NCBI RefSeq assembly: GCF_001854805.1 | Contig: NZ_MBLO01000274.1 | Span: 1 to 64,000 of the forward strand | Direction: 5' to 3' | DNA from: Pseudofrankia coriaricola | GTDB taxonomy: Bacteria; Actinomycetota; Actinomycetes; Frankiales; Frankiaceae | DNA length: 64,000 bases | In this document: piece by piece, positions 7,051-15,324 of the stretch | How positions within the stretch are numbered: position 1 is the first letter of the stretch | Layout: each line of letters starts with the position of its first letter | Translations under genes and position numbers: made by a program | Notes under the pieces: model-generated | The model's input: the letters and a program-made list of their open reading frames with translations, nothing else | What the model was told of the DNA's origin: nothing | The model's database searches: none

Positions 7051-8634
7051 GTGTCGGTGCCACGGATCGAGACGCTCGAATCGCTCCCGCTGGTCGACCA
7101 CCACTGCCACGGGCTGGTGCGGCGCGAGCTGAACCGCATGGACTTCGAACGGGCCATGACGGAGGCCGACCATCCGGGGCCGCGGGGGGCCTCGTTCTTC
7201 GACAGCCAGCTCGGCTTCGCGCTGCGGCGCTACTGCGCGCCGGTGCTGGACCTGCCCGCGCACGCCCTGCCAGACGACTACCTCGCCCGCCGGGCGGAGC
7301 TCGGCGCCGACGAGGTGGCGTCACGGATGCTTCGGTCGGCCGGCATCGCCGACTTCTGCGTCGACACCGGGTTCGCCCCGGAGCGGCTCACCAGCGCCGC
7401 GGATCTCGCCACGGCCGCGGGTGGCCGCGGCCATGATGTCGTCCGGCTCGAGCCGCTCGCCGAGCAGGTGGCGCTCGACATCGTGACCGGCCAGATCGGC
7501 GTCGCCCACTTCCCCGACCACGTGCGCGCTCGCCTCGCGGCGCGCGCGGCGGCTGACGGCGGCAGCGCGGGCGCTCGCCCCGCTACCGGTGACAGTGCTC
7601 CCGTCGTCGGGGTGAAGTCGGTGGCCGCGTACCGAGTGGGCCTGGAGCTGCCCGCCGAGCGGCCCACCGACCGGGTGGTGATCGCGGCTGTACGGTCCTG
7701 GATCGGCCGGCTGCGCGCGGGCGCGCCGATTCGGCTCGCGGATCCAGTGCTGCACAGCTTCCTCATCTGGGCGGGCGCCGACCTGGGCCTGCCGGTACAG
7801 ATCCACACCGGCTATGGGGACACCGACCTGCACCTGAGGCGGGCCAACCCGCTGCTGCTCACCGACATGCTCCGGGCGCTCGCGTCAACCGGCGCACCGG
7901 TGCTGCTGCTGCACTGCTACCCGTTCCACCGCGAGGCGGGCTACCTCGCGCAGGTCTTCCCGCACGTCTACCTGGACGTCGGCCTAGCGACCCATAACGT
8001 CGGCCGGGCGAGTGCGACCGTTCTCGCTGAGGCGCTGGAGCTCGCACCGTTTGGCAAGCTGCTGTTCTCCACGGACGCGTTCGCCCTCGCCGAGTTGTAC
8101 CCGCTGGGTGCGCGCCTGTTCCGCCGGGCGCTCACGGCCCTCCTGGCCGCGGGCATCGCGGACGGCGACTGGACGGCCGATGACGCGGACCGCGTCGCGG
8201 TCATGGTGGGGGCCGGCAACGCCCGTCGGGTCTATGGCCTGGCGGAGCCGGCCGGCGGTGCCGAGCCCGAGCCCACCGAGGCGCGGGCCGCGAAGCCGCG
8301 CGCCCGCGCCACCGGCGCCGGCACGAAGAGGCGTGCCGCCGCGAGGTCGTCCACGGCGAAGCCGTCGGCCGAACGACCGGCCGGGACGAGACGATCCGCC
8401 GAGAAGCCGGCCCGGGCGGAGACGCCGGCCGCGAAGGCGCCGGCCGAGGAGCCGGAGGCGGCGGAGCCGGCGAAGGCGAAGCCAGCCGCGACGAAGCGGC
8501 CGGCCGGCACGGCGGCCAGGCGGAACACGGCCAAGCGCGCGCCGGCCAAGAAGGCGGGTCCCGCGAAGAAGGAACCCGCCGCGAAACCGGCCGCGGCCAG
8601 GCGGCCGCCGAAACCGCCGCCCGACGCGAGCTGA
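7051..8634 (+). CDS. Amidohydrolase with a histone-H1-like Lys/Ala/Pro tail
   Basis: Metal-dependent hydrolase of the amidohydrolase superfamily, 527 residues. The catalytic domain (1 to about 397) has the first metal motif DHHCHG (H18, H20), HTGYGD (H252), HCYPFH (H288) and FSTDAF (D342). This type is fused to glutamine synthetase in FluG proteins, and a glutamine-synthetase-like gene lies 2.3 kb upstream on the same strand. From about residue 398 the protein becomes a 130-residue tail dominated by Ala, Lys, Pro and Arg (AKKAGPAKKEPAAK), like the tails of actinobacterial nucleoid proteins. GTG 7051 is preferred for its GGGGGA ribosome site at 7035-7040. The tail is in the same frame with the same base composition, so it looks genuine rather than a misread. 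Confidence 0.9.
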   Translation: MSVPRIETLESLPLVDHHCHGLVRRELNRMDFERAMTEADHPGPRGASFFDSQLGFALRRYCAPVLDLPAHALPDDYLARRAELGADEVASRMLRSAGIADFCVDTGFAPERLTSAADLATAAGGRGHDVVRLEPLAEQVALDIVTGQIGVAHFPDHVRARLAARAAADGGSAGARPATGDSAPVVGVKSVAAYRVGLELPAERPTDRVVIAAVRSWIGRLRAGAPIRLADPVLHSFLIWAGADLGLPVQIHTGYGDTDLHLRRANPLLLTDMLRALASTGAPVLLLHCYPFHREAGYLAQVFPHVYLDVGLATHNVGRASATVLAEALELAPFGKLLFSTDAFALAELYPLGARLFRRALTALLAAGIADGDWTADDADRVAVMVGAGNARRVYGLAEPAGGAEPEPTEARAAKPRARATGAGTKRRAAARSSTAKPSAERPAGTRRSAEKPARAETPAAKAPAEEPEAAEPAKAKPAATKRPAGTAARRNTAKRAPAKKAGPAKKEPAAKPAAARRPPKPPPDAS

Positions 8635-8655
8635 GTCCCGGTCACTCGGCGGGGG

Positions 8656-9798
8656 TCACACGCCGAGACCGCGGCCGATGATCTCCTTCATGATCTCGGT
8701 GGTGCCGGCGTAGATGGTCTGCACCCGGGCGTCGAGGTACGCACGGGCGACCGGGTACTCCGTCATGTAGCCATAGCCGCCGTGCAGCTGCAGGCAGCGG
8801 TCGATCAGCTTGACCTGCAGCTCCGTCGACCACCACTTCGCCATCGCCGCGTCCTCGGACGAGAGCCGGCCGGCGACCAGCTCCTCGATGCATCGGTCGA
8901 TGAACGTGCGCACCACCTGGGTCTCGGTGGCGAGCTCGGCGAGCAGGAACCGGCTGTTCTGGAAACTGCCGATCGACTGGCCGAAAGCCTTGCGGCTCTT
9001 GCAGTACTCGACGGTGTACCCGAGCACCGCCTCCATCGACGCGGCGGCGAGCACCGCGACCGAGAGCCTTTCCTGGGGCAGGTTGCCGACCAGGTGCAGG
9101 AAGCCGGCCCCCTCCTCGCCGATCAGGTTCGCCGCCGGTACCCGGACGTCGTCGAAGAACAGCTCGGCGGTGTCCTGCGCCTTCATGCCGACCTTGTCGA
9201 GGTTGCGGCCGCGGGTGAAGCCGGGCATCCCGCGCTCCACGCCGAACAGCGAGAGCCCGCGGCCGCCGTTGCGCTCGGAGGTGCGGGCGGCGACGACCAC
9301 CAGGTCAGCGTGAATACCGTTGGTGATGAACGTCTTGGAGCCGGAGAGAAGCCAGTCGCTCCCGTCCCTGCGGGCCGAGGTCCGCATGCCGCGCAGGTCG
9401 CTGCCCGCGCCCGGCTCGGTCATCGCGATCGCGGTGACGATCTCCCCCGAGCAGAAGCCGGGCAGCCAGCGCCGCTTCTGCTCGTCGGTGCAGAGCTTGA
9501 TCAGGTAGGGCGCCACGACGTCGTTGTGCAGCGCATAGCCGAGGCCAGTGGTGCCCGCGCGCCCGCACTCCTCGGTGATGACGGCGTTGTAGCGGAAGTC
9601 GTCCTGCCCGCCGCCGCCATACTCCTCGGGAACATCGAATCCAAGGAAGCCCTGCTTGCCGGCCTCCGTCCAGACCGCCCGGTCGACGATCCCGGCCTTC
9701 TCCCAGTCGGCGTGATAGGGCGTGACGTGCTCGGCCAGGAAGGCGCGGAACGCGTCCCGCAGGAGCAGGTGTTCCTCGTCGAACAGGGTGCGCCGCAT
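8656..9798 (-). CDS. Acyl-CoA dehydrogenase
   Basis: FAD enzyme introducing the alpha-beta double bond in acyl-CoA at the first step of beta-oxidation or a related pathway, passing electrons to electron-transfer flavoprotein. At 380 residues it has the family landmarks: FAD/substrate segment IVTAIAMTEPGAGSDL, FITNG, QERLSVAVLAAASMEAVLGYTVEYCKSR, and the C-terminal QLHGGYGYMTEYPVARAYLDARVQTIYAGTTEIMKEIIGR. The usual catalytic Glu lies in YAGTTEIM. GGAGGAAATC sits directly before the ATG. A TetR gene lies upstream in the same direction with a 154-base gap that contains a near-palindrome, so TetR control is likely. Chain length cannot be predicted. Confidence 0.95.
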   Translation of the reverse strand: MRRTLFDEEHLLLRDAFRAFLAEHVTPYHADWEKAGIVDRAVWTEAGKQGFLGFDVPEEYGGGGQDDFRYNAVITEECGRAGTTGLGYALHNDVVAPYLIKLCTDEQKRRWLPGFCSGEIVTAIAMTEPGAGSDLRGMRTSARRDGSDWLLSGSKTFITNGIHADLVVVAARTSERNGGRGLSLFGVERGMPGFTRGRNLDKVGMKAQDTAELFFDDVRVPAANLIGEEGAGFLHLVGNLPQERLSVAVLAAASMEAVLGYTVEYCKSRKAFGQSIGSFQNSRFLLAELATETQVVRTFIDRCIEELVAGRLSSEDAAMAKWWSTELQVKLIDRCLQLHGGYGYMTEYPVARAYLDARVQTIYAGTTEIMKEIIGRGLGV

Positions 9799-9895
9799 GA
9801 TTTCCTCCGGGTATCCGCTGGCCGCCAGGGCGCGACGGCCGTCCGGGACCGCGCGCCGCGTCGCGCCCGGCCTCGTTGGACAGTGGCGGACTAAA

Positions 9896-9907
9896 CGATA
9901 GCTAACG
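9896..9907. promoter_or_regulatory. Near-palindrome in the acyl-CoA dehydrogenase promoter gap
   Basis: CGATAGCTAACG is self-complementary at ten of twelve positions and lies 98 bases upstream of the acyl-CoA dehydrogenase start, in an unusually A/T-rich stretch (ACTAAACGATAGCTAACGA). It is a plausible TetR-family operator; the assignment is inferred from position only. Confidence 0.35.
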
Positions 9908-9952
9908 ACTGTTATGTGATCCCGTGATCGCCGGAATCATGCGGGACGGCCT

Positions 9953-10591
9953 TCAGTACTCGACAGGCGGAGGCGGAGGCGGGGGAGGGATGCGTAGGCC
10001 GGTGACGACGGCCTCGAAGACCGCGCGCAGCTCGTCCAGATCGGGCCCGGCCATCCCGGCGGCGCGGCCCGTGAGCAACCCGATCGGGGCCAGGTAGAGG
10101 AACCAGGCGATGGCGTCGGGGGACAGGTCGTCGCGTAGCTCGCCGTCGTCGCGCGCCTGCTCGATGGCGCCGCGCACCAGCTCGAACCGCTCGCGCAGCA
10201 CCTCGCCGAGCGCGTGGCGCAGCGTCGGCTCCCGGCGGGCGGCGACCATCGCCTCGAGCAGCAGCGCCTGCTCGCGTGACAGCCGCCGTCCGGCCGCGGC
10301 CGACGTGGCGGCGGTCAGCAGCGCGTCGCCGAGCTCGCCGTGGCCGACGTGCGCGACCGCCTGTACGGCGTGGTCGACGGCGCGCCCGGCGGCGTCGGCG
10401 AGAAGTGAGGCCATGTCCGGGTAGTGCGAGTAGATCGCGCCGGTGGTCACCCCCGCCCGGTCGGCGATGTCGCGGACGCGTACGCCGTCATAACCTCGTT
10501 CGGCGAACAGGTCGACGGCGGCGGCGAGCAGCCGGTCCCGGGTGACCTCCGGCTGGCGACGGCGCCCGGCCGCGGGACTGCGCAATGCCAT
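9953..10591 (-). CDS. TetR-family transcriptional regulator
   Basis: DNA-binding repressor, 212 residues. The N-terminal helix-turn-helix is clear: RDRLLAAAVDLFAERGYDGVRVRDIADRAGVTTGAIYSHYPDMASLL. The ligand-binding C-terminal domain is divergent and ends in a run of eight prolines (RIPPPPPPPPVEY). ATG 10591 is chosen because the longer reading from 10636 would cover the perfect inverted repeat at 10617-10632. Position upstream of, and codirectional with, the acyl-CoA dehydrogenase suggests that it controls that gene and itself, with an acyl-CoA-like ligand being the usual case for such pairs. Confidence 0.92.
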   Translation of the reverse strand: MALRSPAAGRRRQPEVTRDRLLAAAVDLFAERGYDGVRVRDIADRAGVTTGAIYSHYPDMASLLADAAGRAVDHAVQAVAHVGHGELGDALLTAATSAAAGRRLSREQALLLEAMVAARREPTLRHALGEVLRERFELVRGAIEQARDDGELRDDLSPDAIAWFLYLAPIGLLTGRAAGMAGPDLDELRAVFEAVVTGLRIPPPPPPPPVEY

Positions 10592-10616
10592 CAGCCCAGT
10601 CTGCCTGTCAAAACGC

Positions 10617-10632
10617 GCGTTCGTTCGAACGC
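10617..10632. promoter_or_regulatory. Inverted repeat upstream of the TetR gene (candidate autoregulatory operator)
   Basis: GCGTTCG-TT-CGAACGC is a perfect 7+7 inverted repeat with a two-base centre, 26 bases upstream of the TetR start codon. This is the usual spacing and symmetry of a TetR dimer site. Confidence 0.55.
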
Positions 10633-10800
10633 ACACTGTTAGGCGCGGAAGGGGCGGGCCTGTCAGTCATTGCGCGTGCCGGAAATCGTCGTCATCGTTA
10701 CGTGAGGTCGTCATTCGATAGCGCTGTGCTATCGGCTGGAGGCCTCGACCGCTGGGCGCTCCGCCTCCTGCCTCCTACCCCGGCCGCCGTCGAGCCCGGC

Positions 10801-11502
10801 TCAGGTGCTGTACGTCGTGGCGGTGGGCGGCGGGCAGTCGAGAGCCAGGTCGGCACGGGCCTGGGACGGGACGAGCGTGCAGCCGACCTCGTAGCTGCCG
10901 AGCTGCACCAGCCGCCAGCCGGACTCGGTCCTGTGCAGCACGCCGCGGGCCCGGTCGACGTCAGCGGTCACCGGCATCAGCTCGGCCCGCGCCCAGCTCG
11001 GGTCGCTGCCGGCGATCTCGATGTCGACGACCTGATAGGAGGCCGGGGAGACCAGGCCGGTCAGGTCACTCGACCGGATCGCGGCGGTGATCGCCCCCGC
11101 GTCCGCGGGCGACGGTGTGACCGCTCCGGCGACGGCGGACCGGGCCGCGCCCGCGGAGGCGCCCACGGCCGCCGCCTCGCCCTCGGGCGGGGTGGTGCCG
11201 GCGAGCGCGCCGTCCGGGCTTGCCGCGCCGGTGGGCGCGGTACCGACTGGCGCGGTCGTGGCCGCGCGGATGACGGGTTCGGCGGCGTCCCGCGGGCTGG
11301 TCGCGAAGGCGACCGCGCCGCCGATGGTGATGACGCTCGCGACCGCGACCGTGACCGCGGGCAGGGCGATGCGCCGCGCAACCACGGCCCGGGAGGTCGC
11401 CTTGGCCGCGGCGCGAGCCGCGTGCCGGCCGTCGGAACGGCGGTGTGGCGCGGCGGAAGCTACCCGCGGGGCGGTCCGGGAGTCGACTCGGTGTCGGGCC
11501 AT
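10801..11502 (-). CDS. Membrane-anchored hypothetical protein
   Basis: Unrecognised 233-residue protein. A basic, Arg/Ala-rich cytoplasmic N-terminus (about 45 residues) precedes one transmembrane segment (LPAVTVAVASVITIGGAVAFA). An Ala/Gly/Pro/Thr linker then leads to a C-terminal globular region (about 135-233) with DAGAITAAIRSSDLTGLVSPASYQVVD and SGWRLVQLGSYEVGCTLVP. The C-terminal part resembles the small outer domains of actinobacterial single-pass proteins; two cysteines near the end could pair. ATG 11502 is taken, with TTGGGGA about ten bases upstream. It is transcribed alone. Confidence 0.7.
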   Translation of the reverse strand: MARHRVDSRTAPRVASAAPHRRSDGRHAARAAAKATSRAVVARRIALPAVTVAVASVITIGGAVAFATSPRDAAEPVIRAATTAPVGTAPTGAASPDGALAGTTPPEGEAAAVGASAGAARSAVAGAVTPSPADAGAITAAIRSSDLTGLVSPASYQVVDIEIAGSDPSWARAELMPVTADVDRARGVLHRTESGWRLVQLGSYEVGCTLVPSQARADLALDCPPPTATTYST

Positions 11503-11833
11503 GGGTTGCACATCCCCAAGTGTGCTCGGCTCATTCAGGTGAATCGTGATGAGATCGCGATGTGAAAGAGTCGGACTGCTGACAGACCACTCTAGTATTT
11601 GGCGTACGACTGCGTACGAAGCGTCGCGGACGCCGAATACCCGATCAATACCCTGCTGGTGTCCCGGTGTAGGCGTTCTGACGCCGGAGCGCCTAAAAGT
11701 GCTGCCTTCAAGATTCCCGGTGGTAGGAGGACGGCGCCACTGCTCGGCTGGCCTCGGGTGCCGGGCCGACCGGCCGGGCACGCGGTCGGGATGGCCTCTG
11801 GCGTACCGAGGGCGGTCCGCTGTTGACGTGGGC
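11503..11833. other. Intergenic region, relatively A/T-rich
   Basis: Upstream of the anchored hypothetical protein. It contains GTACGACTGCGTACG and, on the minus strand, a possible promoter TTCGTA-17 bases-TACTAG; neither is strong. I see no convincing coding sequence here. Confidence 0.4.
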
Positions 11834-11859
11834 CCCGGCCGACGTACGCGTCGGCCGGG
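11834..11859. terminator. GC-rich hairpin downstream of the 55-residue peptide gene
   Basis: Perfect 11-bp arms (CCCGGCCGACG / CGTCGGCCGGG) with loop TACG, 28 bases beyond the stop of the minus-strand small gene. There is no T-run, but this is a common form of terminator in very GC-rich genomes. Confidence 0.55.
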
Positions 11860-11886
11860 CGCCCGACGGCAGGTGCCCGGACGTGC

Positions 11887-12054
11887 TCAGGCCACGCGGC
11901 TGACGGTGCCGGCCGCGGCCCGGTCCTCGGCGTCGCCGTCGGTTTCCGTGCCCGCGGCCGAGGTGTCCTGGCTGGCCGAGGCCGCTTTGCCCGCGGCGGG
12001 AACCGCGGTGACGTCGCCGTAGGGGAAGGTCGCCGGGCTGGTGCTGGTCATCAT
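11887..12054 (-). CDS. Small peptide, 55 residues, unknown
   Basis: Short gene with an unusually good ribosome site (AACGAGGAGACC before ATG ATG). The peptide starts MMTSTSPATFPYGDVTAVP and continues as an Ala/Ser/Thr/Asp-rich acidic segment without cysteines or membrane segments. A strong hairpin follows the stop. It is divergent from the ABC/histidine-kinase operon that starts 363 bases away. Small peptides beside such operons can be ligands, precursors or immunity targets, but nothing in the sequence proves this. Codon bias over so few codons is only supportive. Confidence 0.5.
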   Translation of the reverse strand: MMTSTSPATFPYGDVTAVPAAGKAASASQDTSAAGTETDGDAEDRAAAGTVSRVA

Positions 12055-12250
12055 GGTCTCCTCGTTGAGACGCCGACGTGGGACGCGCCACGGTGGTCGG
12101 TTCGCTGCCCGGAGAGGCAGCGGCACGACTGTGCGTCATCGCGGCACTGCCCAGCGACGGTGCCAGCCGGCGAGCGGCCGGGGAGGCCAGCACCACCCCC
12201 GTGGGGCGGTTATCCCGCTTCCCCGCGTCGCGAGAACCCGCTGGAATCCA

Positions 12251-12278
12251 GTCATCCCCGCGCAGCGGGGTGATCCGC
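12251..12278. repeat. Solitary hairpin resembling a type I-E CRISPR repeat
   Basis: GTCATCCCCGCGCAGCGGGG followed by TGATCCGC: arms CCCCGC/GCGGGG with loop GCA-like centre and TCA/TGA outer pairs, similar in form to actinobacterial type I-E repeats. Only one copy is present, with no spacer-repeat periodicity and no cas genes in the window. Confidence 0.4.
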
Positions 12279-12416
12279 GCCCGTCCGGGCCGAGCTCAGC
12301 CGGTCATGGGTGCGATCATGCGGTTCGAAACACGCCCCCGGAGGCGGACGTCCTTGGGAACATGGGAACGCGACGTCGGCCGTCGTGACGTGACGGAGTC
12401 GGACCGGGGGGACGGG

Positions 12417-13232
12417 GTGCGGATGCGGAGCGCCGTCAGCGCGATCGCGACGGGCCGGGGCTCGGGTGACGGGGGCGCGCGCGCCGCGGGCGCCACTGAC
12501 CGCCCGGCGGGCGATCCGGAGCGGTGGGAGACCTCGCCGGAGACGGTCGTGACAGTGGTCGGCGTGCACCGGACCTTCGACGCGGAGGTGGCCCCGGTCC
12601 GGGCGCTGCGGGGGGCGTCGCTCACGGTCTGGCCCGGCGAGTTCGTCGCCGTCACGGGCCCGTCCGGCAGCGGCAAGTCCACGCTGCTCAACATCATCGC
12701 CGGGCTGGAGCGCGCGGACGACGGATCCGTGGCGGTCGCCGGTCAGGCACTCGGCGAGCTGTCCGAGACCCAGCTCGCCCGGCTGCGCCGCCGGCACGTG
12801 GGCATGGTGTTCCAGTTCTTCCACCTGCTGGAGAGCATGACGGCGGCCGACAACGTGGTGCTGGCCGCGCGGCTTGCCGGGCTCGGCCGGCGTGCCGCGG
12901 TGCGCCGCGCGCAGGACCTCCTCGACGTGCTCGGCCTGTTGGAGCGGGCCGAGGCGCTGCCCGCGACGCTGTCCGGTGGCCAGCGTCAGCGGCTCGCGAT
13001 CGCCAGGGCGCTCGCCGGGAGCCCCACGCTGCTGCTCGCCGACGAGCCGACGGGCGCGCTGGACTCCGCTGGCGCGGCCGAGGTGCTCGACCTGTTCACC
13101 AGGCTGCACGCGCGTGGTCAGACCATCGTGATGGTCACCCACGACGCCGCGGTCGCCGCCGGCGCGCAGCGGATCGTGGCCATGCGCGACGGCCAGATCG
13201 AGAGCCCGTCCGGCCTCGAGGACCTGCCATGA
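12417..13232 (+). CDS. ABC transporter ATP-binding protein, LolD/MacB type
   Basis: Cytoplasmic ATPase that powers an FtsX-like permease (15325-17793). 271 residues with Walker A GPSGSGKST (81-89), Q-loop MVFQFFHLLESMTA, signature LSGGQRQRLAIARAL, Walker B LLLADEPTGALD and H-loop VMVTHD. Group membership follows from the MacB-like pattern HVGMVFQ and ADEPTGALD. GTG 12417 is chosen because GGGGGGA lies five to six bases upstream; ATG 12423 is a close alternative. It is first gene of an operon with the histidine kinase and permease. The longer reading back to 12078 has non-coding character. Confidence 0.93.
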   Translation: MRMRSAVSAIATGRGSGDGGARAAGATDRPAGDPERWETSPETVVTVVGVHRTFDAEVAPVRALRGASLTVWPGEFVAVTGPSGSGKSTLLNIIAGLERADDGSVAVAGQALGELSETQLARLRRRHVGMVFQFFHLLESMTAADNVVLAARLAGLGRRAAVRRAQDLLDVLGLLERAEALPATLSGGQRQRLAIARALAGSPTLLLADEPTGALDSAGAAEVLDLFTRLHARGQTIVMVTHDAAVAAGAQRIVAMRDGQIESPSGLEDLP

Positions 13233-13317
13233 CCCGAGGACCTGGCCTAGGCATACACCGCCGCCGCCACTGCGACGGCGACAGCGCCGGCGGCCCCGGA
13301 CGCGGCGAGGTGCGCCG

Positions 13318-15321
13318 GTGAGCCTGCCGCCGCTCGCCGCGCCGCCGCGTGCGCGTGAGACGACCTCGCGGCCGCGACGGCTGTTGCTGATCGCCGCCGT
13401 GCTCGCCGCCGCCGGCATCGCCGCGCTGTGCGCCGTGCCGCGGCTGCTGGGCGCCGGGTATCCCCCCTGGTGGGTGCCGATCGTGTCGGCGGCGGTGCTA
13501 CTCGTCGCGGGCGTGCTCGCCGGCCAGTTCGGCACGCCGCGGCGGCACGCGGAGCAGGTGCTGATCCTCGGCGCGGATGTCGCCTCGTTCGCGCTGGTCG
13601 GGGCCGGGGCACTCGCGGCGTCGGTGGTCGCGCTCGGCCGGATCCCCGACGACAACGGCGCCGGGTTCCTCATGCCTGTGCTGGTGAGCGCGGCGACCGC
13701 GGCCACGCTCAGCGTGGCGCTGCGGATACCGGCTAGGCGCGCAGCCCGCCGGGCCGCGCGCGGCGGGCGCTTCCGGCCGGACGACGTGCTGGCGACGTTC
13801 GGCGAACAGACGAGCCGGGATGGGCCGCTGGAGCAGGCGCTCGTGCAGCTCGCCGACGCGCTGCGCCGCACCCTGGCGCTGCGCCGCGTCGAGATCTGGA
13901 CGGGGGCCGGCGGGCGGCTCACGGCCGCCGTCGTGCTGCCGGAGCCCCCACCGCGCCGATCCTCTGTCCCGTCGCCGGCCGGCCAGGGCGGTAGGTCCGA
14001 GCTCGCGGACGCGGGCCTGGGGCAGGCCCGGCCGGGCGAGACGCTCTCCTTGTCCGCCGGTGACCTGGTCGCCCTGTCCCGGGCCAGGGTCGCGGGTCCC
14101 GGCTGGCTGTCGTTGTGGGTGCCGCGGCTGGTCTGGGCGCGGCCGGGCATCCAGCTGCGGGTCGTCCCGGCGCGGGCCAGCGGCGCGCTGCTCGGCCTGC
14201 TCGTCGTCGAACGGTGGGTGGACGACCCGCGGTTCAGCGAGGCGGAAGACCGGCTGCTCGCCGAGCTCGGCACCCGGCTTGGCGCCGTGCTGCACAACCG
14301 GCAGCTCGACGCGAACCTGCGCGAGGCGCTCGTGGACCTGCGCCGGGCGAACGACGAGCTGCGGGTCTCCCGGGCCCGGCTGGTCGCCGCCGCCGACGCC
14401 GAGCGGCGCAGGATCGAGCGGGACCTGCACGACGGCGCCCAACAGCAGCTGGTCTCGCTCGCGATCGGTCTGCGGCTGGTGCGTGACCTGGTCACCGAGG
14501 ACACCGAGGCGGCCGAGGAGCTGATCGGCGAGATGGCCGAGCAGGTGACCGCCGCGATCTCCGAGGTGCGCAACCTCGCGCAGGGCATCTACCCGCCGCT
14601 GCTGCGCTCCTCCGGCCTGACCGAGGCCCTGCGCGCCGCCGCTTCTCGCTCCCCGCTGGGCGTACGGCTCGTCACGGACGGCGTCGGCCGGCACGGCCCG
14701 GACGTCGAGGCAGCCGTCTACTTCTGCTGCCTGGAGGCTCTGCAGAATGCCGCCAAGCACGCGCCCGGCAGCCAGGTGGAGATCGCCCTGACCGAGCGCG
14801 AGGACGCGCTGGCGTTCAGCGTCGCCGACGACGGCCCTGGCTTCGACCCGCGGCGGCGGCCCGCCGGCCAGGGACTCACGAACATGCGCGACCGGATCGG
14901 CGCGATCGGTGGCTCGCTCGTGATCGGGTCGGCACCGGGCGAGGGGGTGCGGCTGGGCGCCGTCGTCCCGCTGGCTGACAACACGGGCAGCGTCGCCAGC
15001 GGCCTCGCCGCCCCTTCCGCCGGCGGCTCGACGCTGCCCCCCGGCTCCAGCTCCGGCACTGGTGCCAGCTCCACGTCCAGCTCCACGTCTGGCTCTGGCG
15101 CCGGCCCCGGTGGTGCCGCCGCCGTGGGTGGCTCGGTGGCCGTCGGCCCATCGGCGGGCGACGTGGCGGCGGGCGAGGACGCGACGGGAGCCCCGGGAGG
15201 CGCCGAGGCGCTGGTGGGTGGCGCCCGCGCGGGCGCGGCCACGGCGGACGGCCGCGTGCCGGCCGCGTCGGATGGGCGCGTGGCGCCCGTGCCGGGCGAG
15301 CCCGGCGGGAACGGCGGCTGA
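13318..15321 (+). CDS. Membrane sensor histidine kinase with GAF-like domain
   Basis: Histidine kinase of 667 residues placed between the two halves of an ABC transporter. There are four hydrophobic segments (about 20-140), a GAF-like region (about 160-330, LEQALVQLADALRRTLALRRVEIW to AGALLGLLVVERW-type strands), then the HisKA_3 helix with H371 in ERDLHDGAQQQLVSLAIGL. The ATPase domain follows with ALQNAAKHA, DDGPGFDP and GQGLTNMRDRIGAIGG. From about residue 560 it ends in a 100-residue Ser/Gly/Ala/Pro low-complexity tail. GTG start, 85 bases after the ATPase gene; its stop is three bases before the permease start. Likely regulators are the two response regulators encoded opposite. A kinase inside a transporter operon suggests the transporter's substrate or state is the signal. 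Confidence 0.93.
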   Translation: MSLPPLAAPPRARETTSRPRRLLLIAAVLAAAGIAALCAVPRLLGAGYPPWWVPIVSAAVLLVAGVLAGQFGTPRRHAEQVLILGADVASFALVGAGALAASVVALGRIPDDNGAGFLMPVLVSAATAATLSVALRIPARRAARRAARGGRFRPDDVLATFGEQTSRDGPLEQALVQLADALRRTLALRRVEIWTGAGGRLTAAVVLPEPPPRRSSVPSPAGQGGRSELADAGLGQARPGETLSLSAGDLVALSRARVAGPGWLSLWVPRLVWARPGIQLRVVPARASGALLGLLVVERWVDDPRFSEAEDRLLAELGTRLGAVLHNRQLDANLREALVDLRRANDELRVSRARLVAAADAERRRIERDLHDGAQQQLVSLAIGLRLVRDLVTEDTEAAEELIGEMAEQVTAAISEVRNLAQGIYPPLLRSSGLTEALRAAASRSPLGVRLVTDGVGRHGPDVEAAVYFCCLEALQNAAKHAPGSQVEIALTEREDALAFSVADDGPGFDPRRRPAGQGLTNMRDRIGAIGGSLVIGSAPGEGVRLGAVVPLADNTGSVASGLAAPSAGGSTLPPGSSSGTGASSTSSSTSGSGAGPGGAAAVGGSVAVGPSAGDVAAGEDATGAPGGAEALVGGARAGAATADGRVPAASDGRVAPVPGEPGGNGG

Positions 15322-15324
15322 GAC

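Noticed and set aside
12251-12278. CRISPR array
   Set aside because: Only one repeat-like unit; no second copy at spacer distance and no cas genes in the window.
12252-14588. 778-codon minus-strand open reading
   Set aside because: Covers the complementary strand of the ABC ATPase and kinase genes; Ser/Arg-rich shadow composition and no domain.
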